From assembly GCA_965230345.1 (NCBI GenBank), contig CBDDKR010000002.1, forward strand, positions 2,480,001 to 2,544,000: DNA of 64,000 bases, read 5' to 3'. The DNA comes from JADKBO01 sp965230345 (lineage in GTDB: Bacteria; Bacteroidota; Bacteroidia; Chitinophagales; Saprospiraceae). Shown piece by piece: positions 44,460 to 53,827 of this stretch (position 1 is its first letter; each line of letters starts with the position of its first letter). Made by a program: the position numbers and the translations under genes. Below the pieces are notes generated by a model. That model saw nothing but the letters and a program-made list of their open reading frames with translations. It was not told the origin of the DNA and did not search any database.

Positions 44460-45298
44460 TTAAAGGTGTTGAATGGTTGAGATGTCCGCTATGTCAGTCC
44501 AATTTTTCATTGAATGATCGTAAATCTATTCGTTGCTCTAATGGGCATAGTTTTGACTTAGCTAAGGAAGGATATGTAAACTTACTACCTGTACAAAAGA
44601 AAAATTCCAAAACTCCAGGAGACAGTAAAGAGATGCTCATTGCACGGCGCCAGTTTCTCGAAGCAGGGTTTTATGACCCTTTGGTTGAAAAAATCAATTT
44701 GATACTAAATAGGGAAGAAGTTGATGTTGATAGAGCACTGGATGTAGGATGTGGCGAAGGATTTTATGGAATACAGATCCTCAGTAATCGATGTAAAACA
44801 ATTATAGGGACTGATATTTCTAAAGAAGCCGTCAAAATGTGTTCAAAACGAGGAGTGGGGTTTTATTTCGTGGCTTCGATTTATGATTTACCTATAAGGT
44901 CAAAATCGATGGACCTGATCACCTCTATATTCACTCCTGTTGATCTTGATGAATTTAAAAGAGTACTTTCTTCTAATGGTCATGTGTTAACAGTCACGGC
45001 AGGAGCTAGACATATGAAAGAGTTTGCGGAGTTAATATATCAAGAGGTTCGAGCTCATACTTATGACCCATATGAACGGTTTCAATCTGATTTCGATCGG
45101 GTTTTGGAGGAAGAAGTTAAGTTTACAATTGCTTTAAATAAGCAAGAAGATATCGAGAATTGTCTTATGATGACACCTTATTATTGGAAGTTTCTCAAAA
45201 CGAATAAGGCATTGCCTTTGTCATTAGACCTTACTTGTCATTTTCGAATATCACTTTTTAAGAAAAATGATAGAATTGATGATGATCATATGACGTGA
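44456..45298 (+). CDS. RlmA-type 23S rRNA guanine methyltransferase
   Basis: A 280-residue SAM-dependent methyltransferase related to RlmA, which methylates N1 of G745 or G748 in 23S rRNA helix 35. The N-terminal zinc site is clear (Cys10, Cys13, Cys27, His31 in LRCPLC and RCSNGH), followed by the RlmA-typical LAKEGYVNLLPVQKKN and DSKEMLIARRQFLEAGFYDP. The SAM motif is ALDVGCGEGFYG (about 95-106). It starts with GTG, overlapping the upstream stop. The last 41 bp overlap the end of the convergent glycosyltransferase gene. Confidence 0.88.
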   Translation: MIKGVEWLRCPLCQSNFSLNDRKSIRCSNGHSFDLAKEGYVNLLPVQKKNSKTPGDSKEMLIARRQFLEAGFYDPLVEKINLILNREEVDVDRALDVGCGEGFYGIQILSNRCKTIIGTDISKEAVKMCSKRGVGFYFVASIYDLPIRSKSMDLITSIFTPVDLDEFKRVLSSNGHVLTVTAGARHMKEFAELIYQEVRAHTYDPYERFQSDFDRVLEEEVKFTIALNKQEDIENCLMMTPYYWKFLKTNKALPLSLDLTCHFRISLFKKNDRIDDDHMT

Positions 45299-46250
45299 TA
45301 ATAGATCGAATATAGTTCTCTTCTTGGGGAGAACTCACAGCTACAAGAATTTGGGCTCCTTCAAAATCTGAAAAGACAGAAAGGTCCTTAAGAATGGTGC
45401 CGTAAATATTATGTCCAATTTTTTGAGGGTTGTTGCAAGCCCATATAAAATCGACATTGTTTTTATTAAGATTTTTAGCAATTTGTTTTCCCTTTTTACC
45501 AGCTCCCCAAAGAATTAGAGAAGCATTTACATCCTTATCCTGGCGAAGGAAATGGTGCACTTTTAAATCGGTAAATCTATTGTCACTGTAGTGCTCATTT
45601 GTACGGGAAGTCCTAGTATTATAGTCTCTCCAGTAATGAATCTCTTTCAACACTGGTTGAACTCTTAATCCTAAAGCTTTGAATCGGAAAGCCAAATCAT
45701 AGTCTTCAGGATAAATCTTATGGGTAAACCCACCTGCTTTTTCAAAAACGGTCCTACTTACCATCCAACATGGTGATGGAATCGTACACTCTTTATATAT
45801 ATCCTTAAAATTTGTCCCACTTGATGTAAGTCGATTTAACCAATCGGCATACTTTTTATAGCCTTGACCAAGTGGTTGCGCACTAAAATAGGAAACCAAC
45901 CCAATCGCTATGGTGCTCTCTTGATCAATTTTTGTAGCTTCATACAATAATTGCAATTTGTCTTTGGACATTACATCATCCGAATCCATGCGATGAATAA
46001 ATTGTCCTGATGAGTATTGGTATCCCGTTTGCAAAGCATCAATAATCCCTCTCCCGTTATTAGAATAAGTAGATATTCGATCGTCCAGACGACTGTATTG
46101 GTTCAAGATTTGAGCGCTGTCATCATCAGAATGATCGTCGATAGCTATGAGTTCCCAATGCTTATATGTTTGCGTTAATAAAGAATCCAAACACTCTGCG
46201 AGATAGAGAGCTGTATTCTTAACAGGCATAATGACACTAATCTTATCCAA
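45258..46250 (-). CDS. Family 2 glycosyltransferase with C-terminal Rossmann domain
   Basis: A 330-residue cytoplasmic glycosyltransferase. The GT-A domain starts ISVIMPVKNTALYLAECLDS, with AIDDHSDD and the metal/nucleotide site FIHRMDSDDV, and ends with FTHKIYPEDYDLAFRFKALG. The last 100 residues are unusual for a GT2: LILWGAGKKGKQIAKNLNKN looks like a Rossmann nucleotide-binding loop, followed by ILVAVSSPQEEN, as in CoA- or NAD-binding domains that sense or modify sugars. The start is a TTG at 46250, fixed by the family-conserved opening. It begins 18 bp after the nuclease gene and is probably cotranscribed. Confidence 0.85.
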   Translation of the reverse strand: MDKISVIMPVKNTALYLAECLDSLLTQTYKHWELIAIDDHSDDDSAQILNQYSRLDDRISTYSNNGRGIIDALQTGYQYSSGQFIHRMDSDDVMSKDKLQLLYEATKIDQESTIAIGLVSYFSAQPLGQGYKKYADWLNRLTSSGTNFKDIYKECTIPSPCWMVSRTVFEKAGGFTHKIYPEDYDLAFRFKALGLRVQPVLKEIHYWRDYNTRTSRTNEHYSDNRFTDLKVHHFLRQDKDVNASLILWGAGKKGKQIAKNLNKNNVDFIWACNNPQKIGHNIYGTILKDLSVFSDFEGAQILVAVSSPQEENYIRSIITSYDHHQFYHFS

Positions 46251-46268
46251 AATTCTAAGTATTTTTCC

Positions 46269-48011
46269 TTATTGTTTTATAAATACTTGTCTTAGTGTTC
46301 TTGAAGAGTTTAGATCAAGTTCAATTACATAAACTCCTTGAGCTAAAAAGGATATATCTATGACCTCTTCTATTATTTCAGATTCTACTCTTAAAACCTC
46401 TTGTCCTTGCATGTTTTTTATTCGAATTGAACTGATGTCATCACCATTTTTGTATTGCAAATGAAGTACACCTGAACTTGGATTTGGATAACAATTAAAC
46501 TGCGTTATTTCTTCAATAGGAGTTGAAGTTTTCAGTTTAAACTTAAAATCTACAACAACAGGAATATGATCCGAATTAACAATGACATCATTAGAAAGAA
46601 GTCCATGTGTTAATAATGAATCTGAAGGTAAACCTGGAGTGAATAGGCTATATGCATTGACTTTATCTAACACTGAACCAGAATAAATATTAAAATCCAA
46701 TCTTCCCGGATTAAAACTACTGCCTTCGTCATACCAAGTGAATACCATAGGAAGACCTGTTGTCATTGGCTTCGAATCAATAAGATTTTCACCATTCCAA
46801 TCTGGCTCATAATCTTGACCATAAGATGCATTATCCAAGATGTTGCCTGTGATAAAGGTTTCGAGTTGATGATTATCTCCCACGAGATTCATATCTCCGA
46901 CAATGATAATAGGAGAATTGTAATTGAGTTGCATAGGACCATCGCCAAGCTTAGCGTCACGAATAAATGCCATAATAGCATCAATTTCTTCTTGTCTATC
47001 TTCATTCTTATCACAACATGGAGGATGAGCAACAATAAGTAGTATATGTTCGTCCAAGTCCGGGTGATCAATTAAAAATGCCCCATTTCCTGTTCCGAAA
47101 TTTGATGCCTGAATTTTTTCAGATTGAATGATCGGATACTTGGAAATGGCATGAATATCTGGATCAACTTTTGAATGGTACCATTGCTGGTTGTTCTCTA
47201 AAGGAATGAAATCGTCCATTAGTTGGGCAACTTGATTGGATGAATGATCATAGATTTCCTGAAATCCAATGATGTCTGGTGCAATGGCTTTCAGTACTCT
47301 TTTGAACGAAGATTGAACATTCGTGTCAAACAAATTATCAAATAAGACATTGTAAGAAAGTACTCTTAAATCTGATGTTTTGGGTCTACCTATTTCATAA
47401 GTTGATGACGATGATTGGTAGTTGGAAAATGAGTAGGTAAAAACCTCACCTTGATTCGGAATAAAGTCCTGACCACCACTCTTGAGTGCGATATTGATGT
47501 CATTGTCCAAGGTGGTGTTATTATTAGCAACCGATATGGTTCTTTTAATTGCGATCTCGAATTTTTTACTTGAGACTGTTGGCGCTGTAATAAGACCAAT
47601 ATTAGGATGTCGAATGGTGTAAGTAGATGACTGATTTTTGAATAAACCTTTTCGATCACCAAAAGTATAAACTATTTCGGCTCCAATTCCACCATGTGAA
47701 ATACCTGTGGTTGAATTTTGATCAATGTCAATCCCAATTTCTAAATTGTTATTGTCTTGAAGATTTATTTCTTCTGTTACCTCAATATATAAGTACAAAT
47801 AATCTTCATCGTTAGCAACACTTAATTGGTAAAGGTCAAGTCCCCAAGAATTATTGTCATTAAGGTCGTCTTGGTAAGATGTAGTAGTGGACTCCCAATC
47901 ACTGAAATCTTCATCAATTGCAATTTGTGCATTGATGGTAGACGGAAAGAAAAAACAAATCATCGCAATGCAACTCCAGAGAAATCCAACTTGCTTCATA
48001 TAATATTTCAT
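46269..48011 (-). CDS. Secreted endonuclease/exonuclease/phosphatase-family protein with T9SS tail
   Basis: A 580-residue exported protein with a signal peptide (GFLWSCIAMICFFFPSTINAQ), a beta-sandwich domain (about 30-200) and an EEP-fold catalytic domain at about 215-490. Its motifs are LRVLSYNVLFDN, IGFQEIYDHSS (metal-binding Glu), IVGDMNLVGDNHQ and VNSDHIPVVVDF (catalytic Asp-His). It ends in a T9SS type A sorting domain (FNCYPNPSSGVLHLQY, then AQGVYVIELDL). It could be an extracellular DNase, RNase or phosphatase; the sequence does not decide which. It is cotranscribed with the glycosyltransferase. Confidence 0.86.
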   Translation of the reverse strand: MKYYMKQVGFLWSCIAMICFFFPSTINAQIAIDEDFSDWESTTTSYQDDLNDNNSWGLDLYQLSVANDEDYLYLYIEVTEEINLQDNNNLEIGIDIDQNSTTGISHGGIGAEIVYTFGDRKGLFKNQSSTYTIRHPNIGLITAPTVSSKKFEIAIKRTISVANNNTTLDNDINIALKSGGQDFIPNQGEVFTYSFSNYQSSSSTYEIGRPKTSDLRVLSYNVLFDNLFDTNVQSSFKRVLKAIAPDIIGFQEIYDHSSNQVAQLMDDFIPLENNQQWYHSKVDPDIHAISKYPIIQSEKIQASNFGTGNGAFLIDHPDLDEHILLIVAHPPCCDKNEDRQEEIDAIMAFIRDAKLGDGPMQLNYNSPIIIVGDMNLVGDNHQLETFITGNILDNASYGQDYEPDWNGENLIDSKPMTTGLPMVFTWYDEGSSFNPGRLDFNIYSGSVLDKVNAYSLFTPGLPSDSLLTHGLLSNDVIVNSDHIPVVVDFKFKLKTSTPIEEITQFNCYPNPSSGVLHLQYKNGDDISSIRIKNMQGQEVLRVESEIIEEVIDISFLAQGVYVIELDLNSSRTLRQVFIKQ

Positions 48012-48021
48012 ATTTGAAATT

Positions 48022-48029
48022 CAAAAGTA
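48022..48029 (-). promoter_or_regulatory. Candidate -7 box for the secreted nuclease gene
   Basis: On the minus strand TACTTTTG matches TAnnTTTG and ends about 10 nt before the ATG at 48011, giving a very short leader. No -33 element was seen at the right spacing. Confidence 0.25.
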
Positions 48030-48050
48030 GAACAAAAATTCAGTAGTTAT

Positions 48051-48338
48051 TTATTTTAACCAAGGAAGCTTAGGTGAATTGTGTGATTTTGTTTTTAGCG
48101 GACGAAGATTATTGTTTTTGGCATCTATATAAAGCCGTTCTACCTTCTCTCTTGCCCAAGGGTGACGCCTTAAGAAGTATAAACTTGATTTTAATGAAGG
48201 GTTACTTTTAAAACAATTGATCGAAACGCGTTGGGACATTTCATCCCATCCTACATGCTCGATGAGGTATTCTAGAATGTCTTTTAACTTGACACCATGT
48301 AAGATGTTATTTGGTTGTGGTTCGATATCTTTTGAATT
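48051..48338 (-). pseudogene. VF530-like DNA-binding protein gene without a start codon
   Basis: The frame codes for 95 residues that cover a complete VF530-type domain: PQPNNILHGVKLKDILEYLI, then EHVGWDEMSQRVSINCFKSN, then PSLKSSLYFLRRHPWAREKV. Homologues start a few residues before PQPNN. Here the frame opens after a TAA (48339-48341) and the first ATG is internal, at 48239, which would remove half of the domain and leave 62 residues. No GTG or TTG is available before it. Either the start codon has been lost or a rare start codon is used. The 27 C-terminal residues after REKV are basic. Confidence 0.6.
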
Positions 48339-48703
48339 TTAGGCTAAGGTAGAGAATTAATATTTATATCAGATTAATAGCCATCAGTCAGTTCGATAGT
48401 CGTGCATCAACATATGCATACACACACACATAAAAATGCTAAGAGTGAGAGCGACTGGAGTCTTCCTATTTTACTTGTTCAAGAAAAGAAGATAATCCTC
48501 AATAATCATCATTCATGGTGTGTCCAAAGATGTTTTCTTGAAAATAAACTTTCTCCTTTCAGTTCGAAACCAGAATCAAATACTTAAAATCTTTCCAAGG
48601 CTTCAAGATTTTTAAACAGCATTCAATTCCTATTCTAAAGCTAGAAGCCCATTGGGAAAAAACTTCAAATGATAATCGACCTTAATTCGAATAGGTTTAT
48701 GCG

Positions 48704-48773
48704 TTTGATTTTACGTGAAGAATGAAAAACTGTTTGAGCTGTAAGCGAGTTTTTTTCATTTAGTAAAATCAAA
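48704..48773. repeat. 70-bp nested inverted repeat
   Basis: The outer arms TTTGATTTTAC (48704-48714) and GTAAAATCAAA (48763-48773) match perfectly over 11 bp. Inside them AATGAAAAACT (48721-48731) pairs with AGTTTTTTTCATT (48748-48760), leaving a 16-nt loop. RNA from either strand could fold into a long hairpin. The size and nesting suggest a dispersed REP-like or MITE-like element. Confidence 0.6.
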
Positions 48774-48820
48774 GAATAGGAAACCGTTAAATGAGAATTA
48801 TAGTCTTGAGTTCTTTTGCT

Positions 48821-48846
48821 TCTTTTCTGAGTCAAGTCAGAAAAGA
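48821..48846. repeat. Perfect 26-bp palindrome with 6-nt loop
   Basis: TCTTTTCTGA (48821-48830) and TCAGAAAAGA (48837-48846) are exact complements around GTCAAG. It lies 47 bp from the nested repeat at 48704-48773 and probably belongs to the same element. It has no neighbouring gene end to serve as a terminator. Confidence 0.6.
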
Positions 48847-49093
48847 TGATGACTAATTTCGTTTAGACATTTTATGGATTCCGAACGTTAAGAAATGGAT
48901 GAAGCTCTTGAGTTTTACATCTTGGTGTCAAGACAAAGAATGAAGAAAACAATTCTAAATTGGAATCTAGGTGATTCAATAAACTACTGAGGAGTGATAT
49001 TGACGACATGAATTTGTGAATTATCGGGTGTAATGTCAATTATTAAGGAATTATGTGTAATTTAATGCAGAATAACGCTGAAAAACACTTGAT

Positions 49094-52000
49094 ATGAAAA
49101 AGCTATTCGTTTTTGCCTTACTATTTTTACAATGTCTACTTTCAGGTCAAAATTGTGCCCCCTTTGTTTCGTCCAAGACCACTTCTGGTAAATTTATCGT
49201 CAAATCGGATAGTGTGCCTACAAGGATTTTTTTTAATCTAGATGAAGCTGACCGAAGTACATGGTTTAATTCTGATCTACACGAAATTGTTCATTCATTT
49301 GATCTTGTACTGCATGGGATGATTCGAGCAGGCCTTACCTATAATCTAGGATATGGAGATGATCCATGGATTAGCGGACCTGATTCTCAAAATGATCTCT
49401 ATGCAGATAGCTTATTAAAATATTGTTCTTTCTGGAATAGGACATTTGACGTTTCTGATCAAGAGGTGTTTAAAGCAATTGAAGAAATCTACAATACAGA
49501 TTTAACTCTTAGTACAATGATTGATGAAGATAGTATACCCAAAAGCGTATTGCTTTGGCCAGCTAAAGAAAATCCTTATTTCAAAAAGGAATATGGTATT
49601 CAACTTCATGATACACACAAATTGGCTTTTTTCTACGATCATGATCAAGATGGAATATACGATCCTCTCAAAGGAGATTTACCCATGCCTGAAAAACAGA
49701 TATTTGCCGATATGGGGCAATTGATAGCCTGTATACCAGAAAATATGACTTATTGGATTCGAACACTAGATTATGGTATACAACTTGCGGGACATTTATA
49801 TAGCTATAGAGGTGAGCGTTTGGACAATGTTTATTTCTTAGATTACTATTTATATGCGGGAAGAATGATAGAGGAGTTTTTTGGGTTTACAGCCTCATTG
49901 TTAATGGATGTCAATTTAGGGAACAAGGAAAATGACTATTTCGGAATTATTCCAGAGGAAGAATTTGCTTTTGTATACAATAGGACAGGGAGTGAGGACG
50001 ACTTTTCTGATCGCAATCCTGCACTAGCTATATATATGATCAAGGGATTGAGCGAATACGATATGTATGTTGATACATTATATTGGAATCAGGGGATGAC
50101 GAGCGCCTTGGTTTTAGAAAATTGTCAGGATGAAGATCAAATGCCTCCTTGTGTATTGGATACCATGGATTTATATTTTCTAGCCCAAGGACAGAAAAAC
50201 GTAGAAAAGGATTCATTTTTAAATGTGAAAGGAGAGAAAACACCCTTTATGTTTGCTGGTGATCCGAATGATTCCACTTCATCATCAATGATTGCGCATG
50301 GTTTGGAGGGGTTTGATGGCAGAGTATTAATGAACTCTTCGATCAATAAATACCATCCTGGCGAATGGAATAAGATGCAATTTGCCATATATGTAACGGA
50401 TCAGGAAGCTGAAAAGGAAATAGAAGTGAATCACTTTAAAGATAAGTTAAAAACAATTAAAGAAAGTGTATTATCAAATGCACCTCTAATTGAAGGCCCT
50501 TCAGCTCCTGAGTTAAAAGCAGAATCTTTTGTGGATAAATTGGAGCTTTCTTTTGCATTTGACGAAGATTGGAGTAACAATAAGAATAAAGCATACCACG
50601 AGTGTGTTTTGGATCCTTATCCAGATTCTGCATATGTATTCGAAGGAGTGAAGTTGTATCAAGTATCTTCTCCAGCATTTGATCCCAAATTTTTAGATGA
50701 AACGGATAAGGCTGTTTTAATTTACCAGGGAGACCTAAAAAATGAAGTGTCTTCAATTTCAAACTGGGAAAAAAAGTATATTAATAGTCAGGCGTTCTGG
50801 GAAAAAGAGTTGAAAGTTGACGGTGAGAATATTGGAATCGCGGAGATCATTACATTTGATTATGACGTGTTGAACGATAGAGCATTGGATCGCCAGAGTC
50901 AATACCATTTTATAGCTGTTTCTTATGGTTACATAGAAGGTGAGTTGTTTGATACGACAACCCTCATCGGTAATCCAATACCTTACATTGAAGGAAGACA
51001 TTTGGCGCGAGTATATTCATTCGGATTGAATGATCAAGGTGAAATGCTAGGTGCTCAAATTACTAGACTTTCAGGAATGGGTAATATGAATGACCTTAGG
51101 TTAACAGAGGCATCTCGAAAGAATGTTATAGAGCAATTTGAAGGAGAGTTGACTTATGAAATCGGTCATGGTCCTTTTGATGTTGTTGTCTTGGAAGCTT
51201 CTAAGATTAGTGATGATATGAAATTGAGATTAGAGGTAGATGGTGATGTAAGTCCAAGTGATTGTGCCTATGCATTGGGATCGACCAATTGGATATTGAC
51301 AGAGCTTAATAGTGGAACAGTTATTACTTCGGATTTTTCCTTGGCGGAAATGAATGCGCAATTGGTAGAAGAATATGGTTTTATAATTGATGTTCGAAAT
51401 CAAAACTATGAAAATTTAACAGAGCATCCAGAAAGAAGTATAAATTCTACGGTAAGTAGTTCTTCGAATTGGTTGACCCAAGAAAAAGTGCTAAAGGCTA
51501 TAATGCCTATTGGCTCTCCACTACATATGTATGGTGACTTTGATCCCTATAATCTATTTGTTGAAAATAATGAATCAAATTTTTATCCAGTCTTTTCTTT
51601 TAATCCTGAAGGAGATAAGTTCTCCATTTCTCCTATTCAAAATCGTTTTTCAGATGGTCTGTTTTCTGATTTAAAGGCATATGAAAACTTAAATAATGTA
51701 AATATTGTATTGACTGAAGATAAGTCGAAATGGAGTAGATGTATAGTTGTAGAATCTGCACACAACTCGTACCAAGAAGCTGGATTCGATTCTCAAGGAG
51801 AACAAAACCAAATAAACCTGAGAGATTCCGAGGCAATTGATAAAAATGGGAAGCCTGATGGCTCGGGAAGAAATGGTATGTCTTGGTTTCCTGGATTTGC
51901 TTATGATGTAGAAACAGGAAGACGATTGAATATCTTTTTTGGGGAGAATTCAGCTTTGTATGCGAATAAAAATATGTTTGAGCCCAACATTTGTCGAGAT

Positions 52001-52645
52001 TTGATTTTTAACCCATCTGGTGAAACCATCATCGATGCAAAGGATTATCATCATTTACTCAAGACAGTCATGGGTGGACAACATTACGTCTTTGTTACTC
52101 GACAAGATTATGATGGATGCGAAAAATTGTACCAAAGCTTAAATAATCCATCTGTAAGTGAGAAAATTAAAGGAGTGACTTGGATTGGATTGCCTCTCGT
52201 TTCTAAGGGGAATTCGTGGAATTCGATAAGTGAAGGATTGATTCCATACGAAACAACGATTAGGTTACGCGCTAGGAATAATTTTTCGCCTACTAGATAT
52301 CAAGATGAATTAAGTTTTGATTCACCGTGCAAAATGCTTAATGATAATCCAGTATATAATTTCAATTTTGTTCCACTACCGAGTAAAGTAAATGAATCTA
52401 ATAATGTATACTTTGAGGTAAAGACGGGGTTGAATTATTTTGAGATTAAGAATACAAGCGAAGAGTTGAATTTAGAATTGTACGATTCGAATGGAAGATT
52501 GGTGCAAAGAAGAAATGTCCCTAAAGGAAGCCATGCTTATCAATACAATTTGAATGATGTATGCTCAAACGGTATTTACTTCATGCGAGTTATCGAAAAA
52601 AGTAGCAATAGAAGTAAAAGCTTCAAAATCCCTGTGGTATTATAA
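49094..52645 (+). CDS. Large T9SS-exported protein of unknown function
   Basis: A 1,183-residue protein with a signal peptide (LFVFALLFLQCLLSGQ) and a C-terminal T9SS type A domain (NYFEIKNTSEELNLELYDSN, then GRLVQRRNVPKG, then SNGIYFMRVIEK). The N-terminal third has a Ca-binding-like loop DHDQDGIYDPLKGD, common in large Bacteroidota surface proteins, and a conserved FW-type aromatic region. The middle (FDEDWSNNKNKAYHECVLDP) resembles a fibronectin- or Ig-like layout, but no catalytic domain was recognised. It has its own transcript and no close neighbour on the same strand. Confidence 0.75.
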   Translation: MKKLFVFALLFLQCLLSGQNCAPFVSSKTTSGKFIVKSDSVPTRIFFNLDEADRSTWFNSDLHEIVHSFDLVLHGMIRAGLTYNLGYGDDPWISGPDSQNDLYADSLLKYCSFWNRTFDVSDQEVFKAIEEIYNTDLTLSTMIDEDSIPKSVLLWPAKENPYFKKEYGIQLHDTHKLAFFYDHDQDGIYDPLKGDLPMPEKQIFADMGQLIACIPENMTYWIRTLDYGIQLAGHLYSYRGERLDNVYFLDYYLYAGRMIEEFFGFTASLLMDVNLGNKENDYFGIIPEEEFAFVYNRTGSEDDFSDRNPALAIYMIKGLSEYDMYVDTLYWNQGMTSALVLENCQDEDQMPPCVLDTMDLYFLAQGQKNVEKDSFLNVKGEKTPFMFAGDPNDSTSSSMIAHGLEGFDGRVLMNSSINKYHPGEWNKMQFAIYVTDQEAEKEIEVNHFKDKLKTIKESVLSNAPLIEGPSAPELKAESFVDKLELSFAFDEDWSNNKNKAYHECVLDPYPDSAYVFEGVKLYQVSSPAFDPKFLDETDKAVLIYQGDLKNEVSSISNWEKKYINSQAFWEKELKVDGENIGIAEIITFDYDVLNDRALDRQSQYHFIAVSYGYIEGELFDTTTLIGNPIPYIEGRHLARVYSFGLNDQGEMLGAQITRLSGMGNMNDLRLTEASRKNVIEQFEGELTYEIGHGPFDVVVLEASKISDDMKLRLEVDGDVSPSDCAYALGSTNWILTELNSGTVITSDFSLAEMNAQLVEEYGFIIDVRNQNYENLTEHPERSINSTVSSSSNWLTQEKVLKAIMPIGSPLHMYGDFDPYNLFVENNESNFYPVFSFNPEGDKFSISPIQNRFSDGLFSDLKAYENLNNVNIVLTEDKSKWSRCIVVESAHNSYQEAGFDSQGEQNQINLRDSEAIDKNGKPDGSGRNGMSWFPGFAYDVETGRRLNIFFGENSALYANKNMFEPNICRDLIFNPSGETIIDAKDYHHLLKTVMGGQHYVFVTRQDYDGCEKLYQSLNNPSVSEKIKGVTWIGLPLVSKGNSWNSISEGLIPYETTIRLRARNNFSPTRYQDELSFDSPCKMLNDNPVYNFNFVPLPSKVNESNNVYFEVKTGLNYFEIKNTSEELNLELYDSNGRLVQRRNVPKGSHAYQYNLNDVCSNGIYFMRVIEKSSNRSKSFKIPVVL

Positions 52646-52851
52646 ATTGTATTTGCTCGAACCATTTAATGCATTGATGGCAGAATAATTATCGAAGTAT
52701 TACGGAAATAGGGAATATGGAGGAAAGAATGCGGCAGCACTATTAATTGTTTGATAAAGAATATTCCTTAATATTGTGGTAAATAAATTGGTGTTTTTAG
52801 CATTGATACAACAGGTGTTTGAGTATAGAATTATAAAACCTAAATTCACTT

Positions 52852-53316
52852 ATGAACAACAACGATATTATACGGAGGGTGAGGTATACCTTTGATTTGA
52901 ACGATGATACGATGATCAAAATATTTGGTTTAGCTGGATATGAGACGGATAGGACTCAGATCAGTAATTGGTTGAAGAAAGATGACGATGAGGATTTTCA
53001 ACCGATATATGATCAATATTTATCTACCTTTCTAAATGGTTTTATAGTATTAAAGCGAGGTAAGAAAAATGAGGATGAAGAAATAGTCAATGAAAAAAGA
53101 CTGAACAATAATCAAATAGTACGAAAGTTAAAGATTGCTCTCCAGCTAAAGGATGTAGATATAATGAAACTCTTTGAACTGGCAAAATTCAACATTAGTA
53201 AGCATGAAATCAGCGCTATCTTTAGAAATCCATCTCAGAAACAGTACAGAGAGTGTAAAGATCAGTTTTTAAGGAATTTTTTGCATGGCATGCAAATTAA
53301 GTACCGAAGAGAATAG
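52852..53316 (+). CDS. DUF1456 family protein (YehS-like)
   Basis: A 154-residue cytoplasmic protein made of two copies of the DUF1456 helical unit: NNDIIRRVRYTFDLNDDTMI with KIFGLAGYETDRTQISNWLK, and NNQIVRKLKIALQLKDVDIM with KLFELAKFNISKHEISAIFR. Each unit looks like a small helix-turn-helix bundle. The function of this widely distributed family is unknown. It is convergent with lptE, with only 6 bp between the stops. Confidence 0.9.
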   Translation: MNNNDIIRRVRYTFDLNDDTMIKIFGLAGYETDRTQISNWLKKDDDEDFQPIYDQYLSTFLNGFIVLKRGKKNEDEEIVNEKRLNNNQIVRKLKIALQLKDVDIMKLFELAKFNISKHEISAIFRNPSQKQYRECKDQFLRNFLHGMQIKYRRE

Positions 53317-53322
53317 ATGCTC

Positions 53323-53817
53323 TTACCAACTTGAAAATGCATCATTGAATACGGCTTCTGTAATTTGATCGAAGATTTCATCGATTAACTCATCCTCAAT
53401 ATCACTCAGGTTTTCGTTACTGGCATAAGTCCTAAACTTGTTGTAAGTTTTGTTCCACTTGTCCTTCTCTATGACATTACTTTGGTATTCTACTTTTACT
53501 GTAATGGTAAGCTTGCCAAGATCAACGGTAGTTCCTTCATCCGGTGCCTCATAATCGATGTGGTATTTGGAGATGCTGCCTTCGAATTGGATATCGGGAT
53601 CTATTTCGCTGTATTTTAATCTAGATTCATTTCTTATTTTATCTCTTAATGCCTCAGAAAACCTATTTTCTATATCTATAGGTGCTGCAGGGTCACTTTT
53701 TATGAAATCCAATACAACATATGTCTTAGCCTCAGGTGGAATCGAAGTTCCCTTGAAACTATAACATCCTGAAAGGACGGATAGAGCAAGCAATAGATAA
53801 AGAATATTCAATCTCAT
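53323..53817 (-). CDS. lptE: LptE-family lipopolysaccharide assembly lipoprotein
   Basis: A 164-residue outer-membrane lipoprotein that should plug the LptD translocon for LPS export. The start at 53817 (MRLNILYLLLALSVLSGC) gives a proper lipoprotein signal with Cys18; the longer in-frame extension would run into the preceding gene. After YSFKGTSIPPEAKTYVV comes the family's beta-rich domain, including FSEALRDKIRNESRL and FEGSISKYHID. In Bacteroidota this gene follows the sigma-54 activator and miaB, as here. Confidence 0.87.
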   Translation of the reverse strand: MRLNILYLLLALSVLSGCYSFKGTSIPPEAKTYVVLDFIKSDPAAPIDIENRFSEALRDKIRNESRLKYSEIDPDIQFEGSISKYHIDYEAPDEGTTVDLGKLTITVKVEYQSNVIEKDKWNKTYNKFRTYASNENLSDIEDELIDEIFDQITEAVFNDAFSSW

Positions 53818-53827
53818 AAGATGTTTG

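Larger units (their letters stand above)
48342..49093. other. Gene-free gap of 752 bp with repeat-like palindromes
   Basis: No supported ORF lies here; the only long frame (48402-48587) begins with a CA-repeat and looks random. A short CA tract occurs at 48420-48430. Two prominent palindromic structures are annotated separately at 48704-48773 and 48821-48846. The 250 bp next to the large secreted-protein gene contain no exact TAnnTTTG box. Confidence 0.55.

Noticed and set aside
48402..48587. 61-codon ORF starting in a CA repeat
   Set aside because: The His/Thr-rich start comes from simple repeats, and the rest has no recognisable feature.
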